Source: Methanobacterium sp. (GTDB taxonomy: Archaea > Methanobacteriota > Methanobacteria > Methanobacteriales > Methanobacteriaceae). Taken from it: 5,598 bases of DNA. The stretch's first letter is position 1; each line of letters starts with the position of its first letter. Of this stretch, positions 1-5,598 are shown piece by piece. The notes below the pieces were generated by a model. The model had not been told where the DNA came from and did not search any database. It saw nothing but the letters and a program-made list of their open reading frames with translations. The stretch spans positions 1-5,598 of the forward strand of contig PMGM01000076.1 of assembly GCA_003158115.1 (NCBI GenBank), in the 5' to 3' direction. Position numbers and translations under genes: made by a program.

Positions 1-2426
1 GACAACCTTTATTTTATGGGTACCTGAAACTGAAAAGGACAGGGGATAAGGTAAGACCATATAAATTTATAGTCAAGAAAGATCCCGAAAATGAGAGCCT
101 TTTACCTCCGAGCGAAGCTGTTAAAATATTACGAAAACAGAATGTTTATCTCATTGGTGAAGACATTGAAACTGAAGAAATGTTAAATTCTCTGGATATA
201 CCCTTCAAAAGAACTCTTATGTGTAGACACTGTACTTTTGAAGGTTTTATAACCTTAATCCGTAGAGATTCTTCTTACCTATATCATAATGAATACCTCT
301 GTAGGAAATGTGCTGAGGAAGAAATAAAAAGAGAATTAAAGGCACACTCATTTGACATGAGTACATTTGAAAACTTCAAAAGAATACTCGACAAAACAGG
401 TGATTTGAAACTGGTTTTAAGTATGTTCGATCCAAGATTTAATCCTGTTAAAAATCCTAACCTGACATTATACGACAAGATAGATACGGGTAATGATCAA
501 AACGTTAAAGTGAGTATGGACGACCTTAAAATTCCATTGGAATTGAAAGAAATATTAAAAGGTCATGGGAAACATTTACTACCTGTACAAGCCCTTACAC
601 TTGATGAAGGACTTTTAGAAGGTCAAAATCTCCTAGTTGTATCTGCTACAGCCAGTGGTAAAACACTCATAGGCGAACTTGCAGGAGTTCCTGGTGCAAT
701 GAAGGGTGAAAAATTCATATTCTTAACACCATTAGTTGCACTTGCCAACCAGAAGCACAGAGACTTTAAAAAAAAGTACAAAAAACTTGGACTTAAAGTT
801 TCAATACGCGTGGGAATGAGTAGAATAAATGCAAAAGAAGAGCTTTCAATACATGATGAACGTGTTAGAGATTCAGAAATAGTAGTAGGAACATATGAAG
901 GTCTAGATTTCCTTTTACGTTCAGGCAAATCCTCTGAACTTGGAAAACTCGGTACAGTAGTTGTAGATGAGATCCATATGCTGGATGATGTTGAAAGAGG
1001 CCCACGTCTAAAGGGATTAATACGTAGATTACAAACTTTATTCCCGGACCTACAGATTATAGGTTTATCCGCCACAGTTAAAAATCCCCGTGAAATAGCT
1101 GATGAGTTCAAAATGAAACTCGTAGAGTATGATAAACGTCCAGTTCCATTGGAAAGACATCTTATTTTCACAAGATCTGAAAATGACAAAGAGGATCTTA
1201 TGCAGAGACTTGCAAAACAAGAGTACAAAAATGTATCAGCCAAGGGATTTAAAGGTCAGACCATAATATTTACCAATTCACGGAGAAAAACCCATTCTAT
1301 AGCAGATTATCTGGTTAAAAGGGGGGTTAATGCTGCTGCTTATCATGCGGGACTTTCTTATGCTAAAAAAAGCAAAATAGAAAAGGATTTCCTAAAACAG
1401 GAAATGTCTACTGTAGTAACAACTGCAGCACTCGCAGCAGGGGTTGATTTTCCGGCTTCTCAAGTTATATTCGAAACTCTTACAATGGGGAACAAATGGT
1501 TAACACCCAATGAGTTTTCCCAAATGCTTGGTAGGGCTGGAAGGCCATCCTACCATGATATGGGTAAAGTATATCTAATACCCGAGATAGGATTAAAATA
1601 CGATGATATAACAGAGGATATGCATGCAGTTGCATTACTAGAAAGTGATGTGGAATCCATCAATGTACACTACACAGAAGACGCAGTGGTTGAGCAAGTA
1701 CTCTCAGATTTATGCGCTGGAACAGCCCATAATATTAATGAAATTAAAAATGCATACATTAATGAAGATATTCCCATGAATATTAACACGGCGTGTAACC
1801 TAATACTTGACTATGGTTTTGCAGTTGAAAGAAAGGGTAAAATATCACCAACCCACTATGGTCGTGCTGTTTCAATGTCGTTTTTGAACTATGAGGACGC
1901 TAACCATATTAAAACTGGTATAATATCCAAAAAGCCTTTGCAACCACTTGATATTGCAGTGGGTTTAAGACCATTTGAAAATGCTTATTTATCAACACGT
2001 ATTAGCCAAAAACTTGCACGAGCATTAAGGGCTAATCTTTCATCAAGACTCTTTGCAGATTCAACTCTTGATATTTTAAGTTCAGCCGATGCTATATCAA
2101 AACTTGAACCTAAATTTCAGGAACTATTAATAAATCTGCAGATTGAATTTTTATCTTGTAGATGTAAAGACAGACCATTTTGTGATTGTTTCCAAATGGA
2201 ACTTTCAAGGAAAATGTTAAAGTACAGGATGTTAAAATATGACCCAGCAGACATTAGTAAAAAACTTTTAAAGGATTATGGTATACATGCCTATGCGGGT
2301 GACATTTTTTCATGGCTTGACTCATTAATAAGGGCACTTGAATCGGTTAGAAGAATTGCAGATGCTTTTAATAGGGTTAAAATAGTTAATGAATGTACTA
2401 GACTTATTAAAAAAATAGAAAATTAA
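1..2426 (+). CDS. Archaeal superfamily 2 DEAD/DEAH-box helicase with two flanking cysteine clusters (5' end outside window)
   Basis: ATP-dependent nucleic-acid helicase, probably of the archaeal family that includes the MJ1401-type putative helicases; the substrate is unknown. The frame is open from position 3 (first full codon) with no stop, so the ATG at 180 is internal and the start lies upstream of the window. Residues counted from that ATG: CxxC pairs at C15/C18 and C41/C44 suggest an N-terminal zinc ribbon. Helicase motifs follow in order: motif I ATASGKT 156-162, motif II DEIH 263-266, motif III SAT 297-299, motif IV region IIFTNSRR 362-369, motif V region [12 protein letters not shown] 414-425, motif [11 protein letters not shown] 448-456. 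The QMLGRAGRP form and DEIH box resemble Ski2/Hel308-like enzymes. A C-terminal domain carries a second cluster, CxCx5CxC, at 660-670. The gene is complete at its 3' end, is convergent with arfB, and overlaps it by four bases. Helicase assignment is certain; family and biological role are inference. Confidence 0.93.
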   Translation, partial: QPLFYGYLKLKRTGDKVRPYKFIVKKDPENESLLPPSEAVKILRKQNVYLIGEDIETEEMLNSLDIPFKRTLMCRHCTFEGFITLIRRDSSYLYHNEYLCRKCAEEEIKRELKAHSFDMSTFENFKRILDKTGDLKLVLSMFDPRFNPVKNPNLTLYDKIDTGNDQNVKVSMDDLKIPLELKEILKGHGKHLLPVQALTLDEGLLEGQNLLVVSATASGKTLIGELAGVPGAMKGEKFIFLTPLVALANQKHRDFKKKYKKLGLKVSIRVGMSRINAKEELSIHDERVRDSEIVVGTYEGLDFLLRSGKSSELGKLGTVVVDEIHMLDDVERGPRLKGLIRRLQTLFPDLQIIGLSATVKNPREIADEFKMKLVEYDKRPVPLERHLIFTRSENDKEDLMQRLAKQEYKNVSAKGFKGQTIIFTNSRRKTHSIADYLVKRGVNAAAYHAGLSYAKKSKIEKDFLKQEMSTVVTTAALAAGVDFPASQVIFETLTMGNKWLTPNEFSQMLGRAGRPSYHDMGKVYLIPEIGLKYDDITEDMHAVALLESDVESINVHYTEDAVVEQVLSDLCAGTAHNINEIKNAYINEDIPMNINTACNLILDYGFAVERKGKISPTHYGRAVSMSFLNYEDANHIKTGIISKKPLQPLDIAVGLRPFENAYLSTRISQKLARALRANLSSRLFADSTLDILSSADAISKLEPKFQELLINLQIEFLSCRCKDRPFCDCFQMELSRKMLKYRMLKYDPADISKKLLKDYGIHAYAGDIFSWLDSLIRALESVRRIADAFNRVKIVNECTRLIKKIEN
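2409..2415 (-). terminator. Candidate T-tract terminator of the PUA-arfB transcript
   Basis: Seven A on the plus strand, which is a run of seven T for transcription from the minus strand. It begins eight bases after the arfB stop and lies inside the last codons of the helicase, where it encodes lysines. Position and composition fit an archaeal intrinsic terminator. Confidence 0.42.
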
Positions 2427-3121
2427 TATTCATTTACAATCTTTTTTACATCGTTTATCACATCTACAATAGCTGCCTCAAGCAGTGTTTCACCAAGGTT
2501 CATATCTACACTAACCCCTAATTGTTCAATTTGTCGTGCACCTTTATCAATTCCTTCATCAATTTCTCTGGCTTCTTTAAAACCAACCATACCCACTTCA
2601 GGATATTTATCAAAGTCTGTGTGTTCTTTAATTTTAGACACATCTAAAAATCCTAATAATGCTCCTATTGATATTTCACCTGTACCTGCGTGTGATCCTT
2701 CAATTTCAACTATCTTGTTATTGAAAACTATATTAAGTCCTGTTTTTTTATTAATATCATTTAAATAATCTTTAATAGGTAAGTTACCGCCATGGCCATT
2801 TACTAGAACTATGGTGTCCAAATTTAAACATTTTTTTGCTGATTTGAGTGTTGGTATTAATTGTTTATTAACTAAATCTTCTGGTTTAAGGTGCACTCCA
2901 TGATTTATATAGGGATATTCTGTTGCAGCGTAGAGCACTCCAAGAAAATTTGCACCAGTAATTAATGATGCTTGAAGTCCAATATATGCAGCTATTTTAG
3001 AATCTGTATCTATTGGAAGAGCTGCACCATGATTTTCAAGGGGGGATCCAATTGCTAAAATACCTATACCATGCACTTTAGATGATATTACATTTCCGGA
3101 CTCATATTTCAATACTACCAT
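2423..3121 (-). CDS. arfB: FAPy-nucleotide deformylase ArfB (creatininase family)
   Basis: Probable 2-amino-5-formylamino-6-ribosylaminopyrimidin-4(3H)-one 5'-monophosphate deformylase. It releases formate from the product of the archaeal GTP cyclohydrolase III in the cytoplasmic route to riboflavin and the deazaflavin cofactor F420. The 232-residue protein has creatininase-family metal-binding positions: E29 and H31 in LENHG, D40 in PIDTD, H110 in NGHGGN, and H144 and E149 in SHAGTGE. The early segment with SGN, then GIGILAIGS and [13 protein letters not shown], closely resembles my recollection of the Methanocaldococcus enzyme, which favours ArfB over creatininase itself or the mycofactocin MftE group. 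The ATG start has a GAGGTG ribosome binding site at 3127-3132 with a five-base spacer. It lies 57 bases downstream of the PUA gene on the same strand, so a shared transcript is likely. Its stop overlaps that of the convergent helicase gene. Confidence 0.88.
   Translation of the reverse strand: MVVLKYESGNVISSKVHGIGILAIGSPLENHGAALPIDTDSKIAAYIGLQASLITGANFLGVLYAATEYPYINHGVHLKPEDLVNKQLIPTLKSAKKCLNLDTIVLVNGHGGNLPIKDYLNDINKKTGLNIVFNNKIVEIEGSHAGTGEISIGALLGFLDVSKIKEHTDFDKYPEVGMVGFKEAREIDEGIDKGARQIEQLGVSVDMNLGETLLEAAIVDVINDVKKIVNEY
2442..2447 (+). terminator. Candidate T-tract terminator of the helicase gene
   Basis: A run of six T on the plus strand beginning 16 bases after the helicase stop codon, inside the 3' end of arfB, where it encodes Lys-Lys on the other strand. 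Archaeal RNA polymerase terminates at T-rich tracts without needing a hairpin, so this run is a reasonable terminator. Confidence 0.4.
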
Positions 3122-3141
3122 TTAAACACCTCAAATATTAC

Positions 3142-3156
3142 TAAATTGTGAATTTA
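3142..3156. repeat. Short inverted repeat in the PUA-arfB gap
   Basis: TAAATT (3142-3147) and AATTTA (3151-3156) around a GTG loop, located ten bases before the arfB ribosome binding site on the minus strand. The arms are six A/T bases, so it is weak alone. It is the second potential hairpin in this 57-base gap. Confidence 0.3.
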
Positions 3157-3170
3157 CCTAGCTATTATGA

Positions 3171-3198
3171 TGTGGAATTTAAATAGTTAAATCCCACA
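3171..3198 (-). repeat. Strong hairpin straddling the PUA gene stop codon
   Basis: In the minus-strand transcript, positions 3198-3187 pair with 3182-3171 to give a continuous 12-base-pair stem with one G-U pair and a four-base loop (CUAU). The stop codon UAA (3181-3179) is in the 3' arm, and the last conserved codons (Trp, Asp, Leu) are in the 5' arm. No U-tract follows directly, so it does not look like a bacterial-type terminator. A role in mRNA processing, stability or PUA/arfB expression balance is inferred. Confidence 0.6.
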
Positions 3199-3655
3199 AT
3201 TTATCTCCGATATGATGTATAGTTTTTATAGCCTTACCTTTCCTGTTTTTAACCATTTCAGGACCAGATATCAGGCTTCTACCTGTGGCAAGAGGTTTTC
3301 TATGGCTTTCTTCGATTATAATGACGAGATCTCCTTCTTTTATATTTGGATCTGCATCTGTTATACCTGGTGACATTATATCTGCACCCTTAATAACAAA
3401 TTTAACTGCTCCCATATCTACTACAACATATCTTGATTGGATATCCAGTTCTAGAGCACCTTTAATTGTTGGAAAAGGTTCTCCATCAATCCACATAATC
3501 ATTGGGGTGCCATCTATCAGTATTATATCTTCCGTATCTGTTTCAATTAGTTCAACTTTACTATCGGATTTAATAATGGTTGAGTAATCACCAAGTTTCT
3601 TTTCCACGTCTTTGAGCATTTTCTTTTTAAGATGATATCTTTTACGTATCTTCAA
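3179..3655 (-). CDS. PUA-domain RNA-binding protein, MCT-1/Tma20-like
   Basis: Predicted cytoplasmic RNA-binding protein of 158 residues. An N-terminal pre-PUA domain (about 1-74) starts with the basic segment [15 protein letters not shown] domain (about 75-156) follows, with the [14 protein letters not shown] entry strand, a GADIMSPGI turn at 90-98, and the closing [10 protein letters not shown] at 147-156. This arrangement matches archaeal relatives of eukaryotic MCT-1/Tma20, which act with DENR/Tma22 in re-initiation and recycling of 40S subunits. A similar role here is inference. Translation starts at TTG (3653-3655): the [11 protein letters not shown] start fits the family, an AAGGTG site lies ten bases upstream, and the frame runs into a stop upstream at 3683-3685 with no ATG. 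The only early ATG (codon 13) would remove the conserved basic segment. It is transcribed divergently from the Lsm operon and towards arfB. TGG, GAT and the stop codon at its end are part of a strong hairpin. Confidence 0.88.
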   Translation of the reverse strand: MKIRKRYHLKKKMLKDVEKKLGDYSTIIKSDSKVELIETDTEDIILIDGTPMIMWIDGEPFPTIKGALELDIQSRYVVVDMGAVKFVIKGADIMSPGITDADPNIKEGDLVIIIEESHRKPLATGRSLISGPEMVKNRKGKAIKTIHHIGDKLWDLTI

Positions 3656-3665
3656 TTTTACAACA

Positions 3666-3671
3666 CACCTT
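3666..3671 (-). promoter_or_regulatory. Ribosome binding site deciding the TTG start of the PUA gene
   Basis: AAGGTG on the minus strand, complementary to the archaeal 16S rRNA 3' end, ten bases before the TTG at 3653-3655. No ATG is available in frame between it and the upstream stop, so the TTG start is preferred. Confidence 0.75.
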
Positions 3672-3674
3672 ACA

Positions 3675-3693
3675 TACGTAACTTACTTACGTA
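3675..3693. promoter_or_regulatory. TACGTAA inverted repeat in the divergent region
   Basis: TACGTAA (3675-3681), five bases, then TTACGTA (3687-3693): perfect seven-base arms. The right half extends to the eight-base palindrome TTACGTAA (3687-3694). The core TACGTA is itself palindromic, so the two copies are also a direct repeat 13 bases apart. It sits in the predicted leader of the PUA gene, just upstream of that gene's ribosome binding site, and could be a DNA operator or an RNA hairpin. I know of no characterised archaeal regulator with this site. Confidence 0.45.
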
Positions 3694-3724
3694 ATCTTTT
3701 TCTAATCTTAAATTCAAACATTAA

Positions 3725-4054
<330 letters not shown>

Positions 4055-4115
4055 ATCAAAACTAATCCTACTACAACTAGACTAAATAATTTAAGATCAC
4101 GGAGGATACAACAAA

Positions 4116-4298
4116 ATGAAAGGAACACCATCATTTGGTAAGCGTAACAAAAAGACCCATATCCGTTGCAGGCGTTGTGGAAAAAACTCATACAATGCAC
4201 GTAAAAAGTACTGCGCAGCCTGTGGGTTCGGAAGATCTGCAAAGATCAGAACTTACAACTGGCAGAATAAAAAACTTAACGGTTTAAGGTTGACATAA
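4116..4298 (+). CDS. rpl37e: 50S ribosomal protein eL37
   Basis: Zinc-binding protein of the archaeal/eukaryotic large ribosomal subunit, 60 residues, the normal archaeal length. It begins [15 protein letters not shown], the conserved eL37 N-terminus. A four-cysteine zinc site follows with C18/C21 (CRRC) and C33/C36 (CAAC), then a basic tail containing YNWQNKK. The ATG at 4116 has a GGAGGA ribosome binding site at 4101-4106. The gene sits 61 bases after the Lsm gene and its TAA stop directly abuts the ATG of the next gene, so the three genes are probably one transcript. It has no separate convincing promoter. Confidence 0.97.
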   Translation: MKGTPSFGKRNKKTHIRCRRCGKNSYNARKKYCAACGFGRSAKIRTYNWQNKKLNGLRLT

Positions 4299-5189
4299 AT
4301 GGATGCGATTAATCCAATAGATGTTCGAATAATTGTGGAAGGTGCATCTGATGTGGAAATAGTGTCACGGGCAATGCAGAACATTGCACTTGGTGCTGAA
4401 TACCACATCACCATCTCCGCTATAATTCCAACAACTAACCCGGATATAGCTAAGAAAGCAGTCCATGGTGCAGATATAGTACTGATTGCAACTGATGTTG
4501 ATGCACCAGGTAGGGAACTAGCAGAAAAGTTCAAAAAATGTCTTAAAGATCAAGTTGGACATGTTGAACGTATGAAATTTCCTTTTGGTCATGATGTGGA
4601 ATATATGGATCCTTCGATAATAAGGAAGGAGATCAAAAACGCCATCATCAGGACAGGACTCACATCAATAGCCAACATACATAAATTCCGCAAACTTGAA
4701 GACCAACTAATGGAATCAAGAGAGAATTTAATAATATTGGCAAAAGAGAAAAAGGATCTGGAAATAGAAAACCAGAAACTATACTCAACAAATAAAAAAT
4801 TAACAGATTCAAATGATAAACAAGCTGAAAAGCTTAAAATAATGGAAGACGAATTCAGGAATGCCAAACACAGGCATGCAGATATTAAAAATAAATATCA
4901 ATTCCTCAAATCCAAACAATTTTTCGAAAGATTTTCACTTAAAAAACTATGGAAAGAATCATTTGATGAAGAATTAACAGAAGAAGAACAGATTTATTTT
5001 ATATCTAACGAATTTAAGCCTGAAAAGATTATTATAGGTCAAGGATACATTGCAGCAACATCAAAAGACGCTGCTAAAGAATGGTTAAAAATAATAAGGG
5101 CAGTTCTAATTTTTTACGATTCTAAAATTGAAGATCTAAAGGAAGAATTTACTGATGAAAAATTTAACCCAAACCTATTAAAGGAATAA
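4299..5189 (+). CDS. TOPRIM domain protein with central coiled coil, function unknown
   Basis: A 296-residue protein with three visible parts. Residues about 8-105 form a TOPRIM-like domain: the catalytic glutamate motif VEGASDVE contains E14, and DVDAPGRE at 66-73 gives the DxDxxG motif with D66 and D68. [12 protein letters not shown] segment follows at 94-104. The full acidic triad is present, so metal-dependent phosphoryl transfer (nuclease, primase or topoisomerase-type chemistry) is possible but not shown. Residues about 130-206 are rich in Lys, Glu and Leu and look like a coiled coil. The remaining 90 or so residues form a mixed domain ([20 protein letters not shown]) that I do not recognise. 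No signal peptide or membrane segment is seen. The ATG abuts the eL37 stop (TAA then ATG), with an AAGGT ribosome binding site at 4286-4290 inside eL37. Translational coupling is therefore likely, and the context suggests a role in RNA or ribosome metabolism. Confidence 0.9.
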   Translation: MDAINPIDVRIIVEGASDVEIVSRAMQNIALGAEYHITISAIIPTTNPDIAKKAVHGADIVLIATDVDAPGRELAEKFKKCLKDQVGHVERMKFPFGHDVEYMDPSIIRKEIKNAIIRTGLTSIANIHKFRKLEDQLMESRENLIILAKEKKDLEIENQKLYSTNKKLTDSNDKQAEKLKIMEDEFRNAKHRHADIKNKYQFLKSKQFFERFSLKKLWKESFDEELTEEEQIYFISNEFKPEKIIIGQGYIAATSKDAAKEWLKIIRAVLIFYDSKIEDLKEEFTDEKFNPNLLKE

Positions 5190-5243
5190 ATAAAAAGTAT
5201 CCATAAAGAGATGTTTAGAAATCTAATTTTCAAAATAAGATCG

Positions 5244-5252
5244 ATTATAAAT
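5244..5252 (+). promoter_or_regulatory. Possible TATA box of purF
   Basis: ATTATAAAT in the 121-base gap between the TOPRIM gene and purF. A start about 25 bases downstream would give a leader of roughly 30-40 bases containing the short inverted repeat at 5279-5295. The gap is almost entirely A and T, so this is one of several candidates, and readthrough from the upstream operon is not excluded. Confidence 0.35.
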
Positions 5253-5278
5253 GATTTATTTGAGATAATTTATTCAAA

Positions 5279-5295
5279 ATATTATCTTATAATAT
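5279..5295. repeat. ATATTAT/ATAATAT inverted repeat before purF
   Basis: Perfect seven-base arms (5279-5285 and 5289-5295) around a three-base CTT loop, ending two bases before the purF ribosome binding site starts. It could be an operator or a leader hairpin, but the arms are entirely A/T, so chance is a real possibility. Confidence 0.35.
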
Positions 5296-5296
5296 C

Positions 5297-5304
5297 AGGG
5301 AGAT
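5297..5304 (+). promoter_or_regulatory. Ribosome binding site deciding the TTG start of purF
   Basis: AGGGAGAT with a six-base spacer to TTG 5311. The ATG seen at 5321 is out of frame, so TTG is the only start that gives the conserved PurF N-terminus with Cys at position 5. Confidence 0.75.
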
Positions 5305-5310
5305 TTTCAA

Positions 5311-5598
5311 TTGAGGGATAAATGTGGTATTGTAGGTGCATATTCTCGTAATAAGTCTATTAACATTTCACGTCAAATATACTATGGTTTATACGCTCTG
5401 CAGCATAGAGGACAAGAATCTGCAGGAATATCAACCTATAATGGCGATGAATTAGCAACCTACCGTGGTATGGGTCTAGTCTGTGATGTTTTCAACAACG
5501 GAAACATGGAAGGAATGGACGGCCACGTAGGCATAGGACATGTAAGATATTCAACTACAGGTAAATCAAAAATAGAAAATTCTCAACCATTTTTCAGT
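5311..5598 (+). CDS. purF: Amidophosphoribosyltransferase PurF, N-terminal fragment
   Basis: First enzyme of purine synthesis: transfers the glutamine amide nitrogen to PRPP to give 5-phosphoribosylamine. Only the first 96 codons are inside the window, about one fifth of the usual length of roughly 470. They cover the start of the class II (Ntn) glutaminase domain. Cys5 in MRDKCGIVG is the predicted nucleophile, exposed after removal of a four-residue propeptide. [11 protein letters not shown] (30-40) and GHVRYSTTG (76-84) are glutaminase signature segments, followed by ENSQPF. The start is TTG at 5311: it gives the family N-terminus MRDKCGIVG and has an AGGGAGAT ribosome binding site six bases upstream. 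GlmS and AsnB share the fold, but this MRDK-Cys start and the LQHRGQES motif are those of PurF. A 121-base gap from the TOPRIM gene holds a possible promoter. Confidence 0.95.
   Translation, partial: MRDKCGIVGAYSRNKSINISRQIYYGLYALQHRGQESAGISTYNGDELATYRGMGLVCDVFNNGNMEGMDGHVGIGHVRYSTTGKSKIENSQPFFS

Noticed and set aside
768..776. Run of eight A followed by G in the helicase, containing the frameshift-prone heptamer A AAA AAG in frame.
   Set aside because: A -1 shift would read only a few codons before a TAA stop, no stimulatory structure was seen nearby, and Lys codon runs are common in AT-rich genomes.
623..1243. A 206-codon open frame antisense to the helicase core.
   Set aside because: It lies opposite the helicase motifs I to III, has a Ser-rich low-information composition typical of an antisense shadow, and has no convincing family resemblance.
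3285..3587. A 100-codon plus-strand open frame opposite the PUA gene.
   Set aside because: The minus-strand frame encodes a clear PUA domain. This one is rich in Ser, Ile and Thr and resembles no family.
4589..4867. Minus-strand open frame opposite the TOPRIM gene's coiled coil.
   Set aside because: A Ser/Phe-rich translation is what the reverse of a Lys/Glu-rich coiled coil gives. No ribosome binding site or family supports it.
5190..5243. Terminator after the TOPRIM gene.
   Set aside because: The longest T run is four bases (TTTT near 5227-5230) and no good hairpin is present, so termination here cannot be supported from sequence.

Overview
The window is AT-rich archaeal DNA, most likely from a methanogen of the order Methanobacteriales (Methanobacterium or a close relative). 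Support comes from an archaeal FAPy-nucleotide deformylase (ArfB, the F420/riboflavin pathway), an archaeal Lsm protein next to ribosomal protein eL37, an archaeal PUA protein of the MCT-1/Tma20 type, TATA-box promoters, and AGGTGA-like ribosome binding sites with frequent TTG and GTG starts. These assignments come from reading the sequence; no database search was run.

Layout. (1) Positions 1-2426, plus strand: a large superfamily 2 DEAD/DEAH-type helicase whose true start lies before the window. Its helicase core sits between two cysteine clusters. (2) Positions 2423-3121, minus strand: arfB, which meets the helicase tail to tail with its stop codon overlapping. (3) Positions 3179-3655, minus strand: the PUA-domain RNA-binding protein, transcribed towards arfB and probably cotranscribed with it. 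A strong hairpin straddles its stop codon. (4) Positions 3656-3811: a divergent promoter region with a TATA box for each direction and a TACGTAA dyad. (5) Positions 3812-5189, plus strand: a tight cluster of Lsm protein, eL37 and a TOPRIM/coiled-coil protein. (6) From 5311: the N-terminal 96 codons of purF, cut by the window edge.

How the genes fit together. Most of them handle RNA or translation: Lsm (RNA chaperone), eL37 (large ribosomal subunit), a PUA protein related to eukaryotic re-initiation and recycling factors, and a nucleic-acid helicase. ArfB and PurF are nucleotide and cofactor metabolism enzymes on either side. The least understood gene is the TOPRIM/coiled-coil protein, which begins directly after the eL37 stop codon with an intact TOPRIM acidic triad and a C-terminal domain I do not recognise. 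No CRISPR array, insertion sequence, tRNA or rRNA was seen, and no gene-free stretch exceeds 300 bases.
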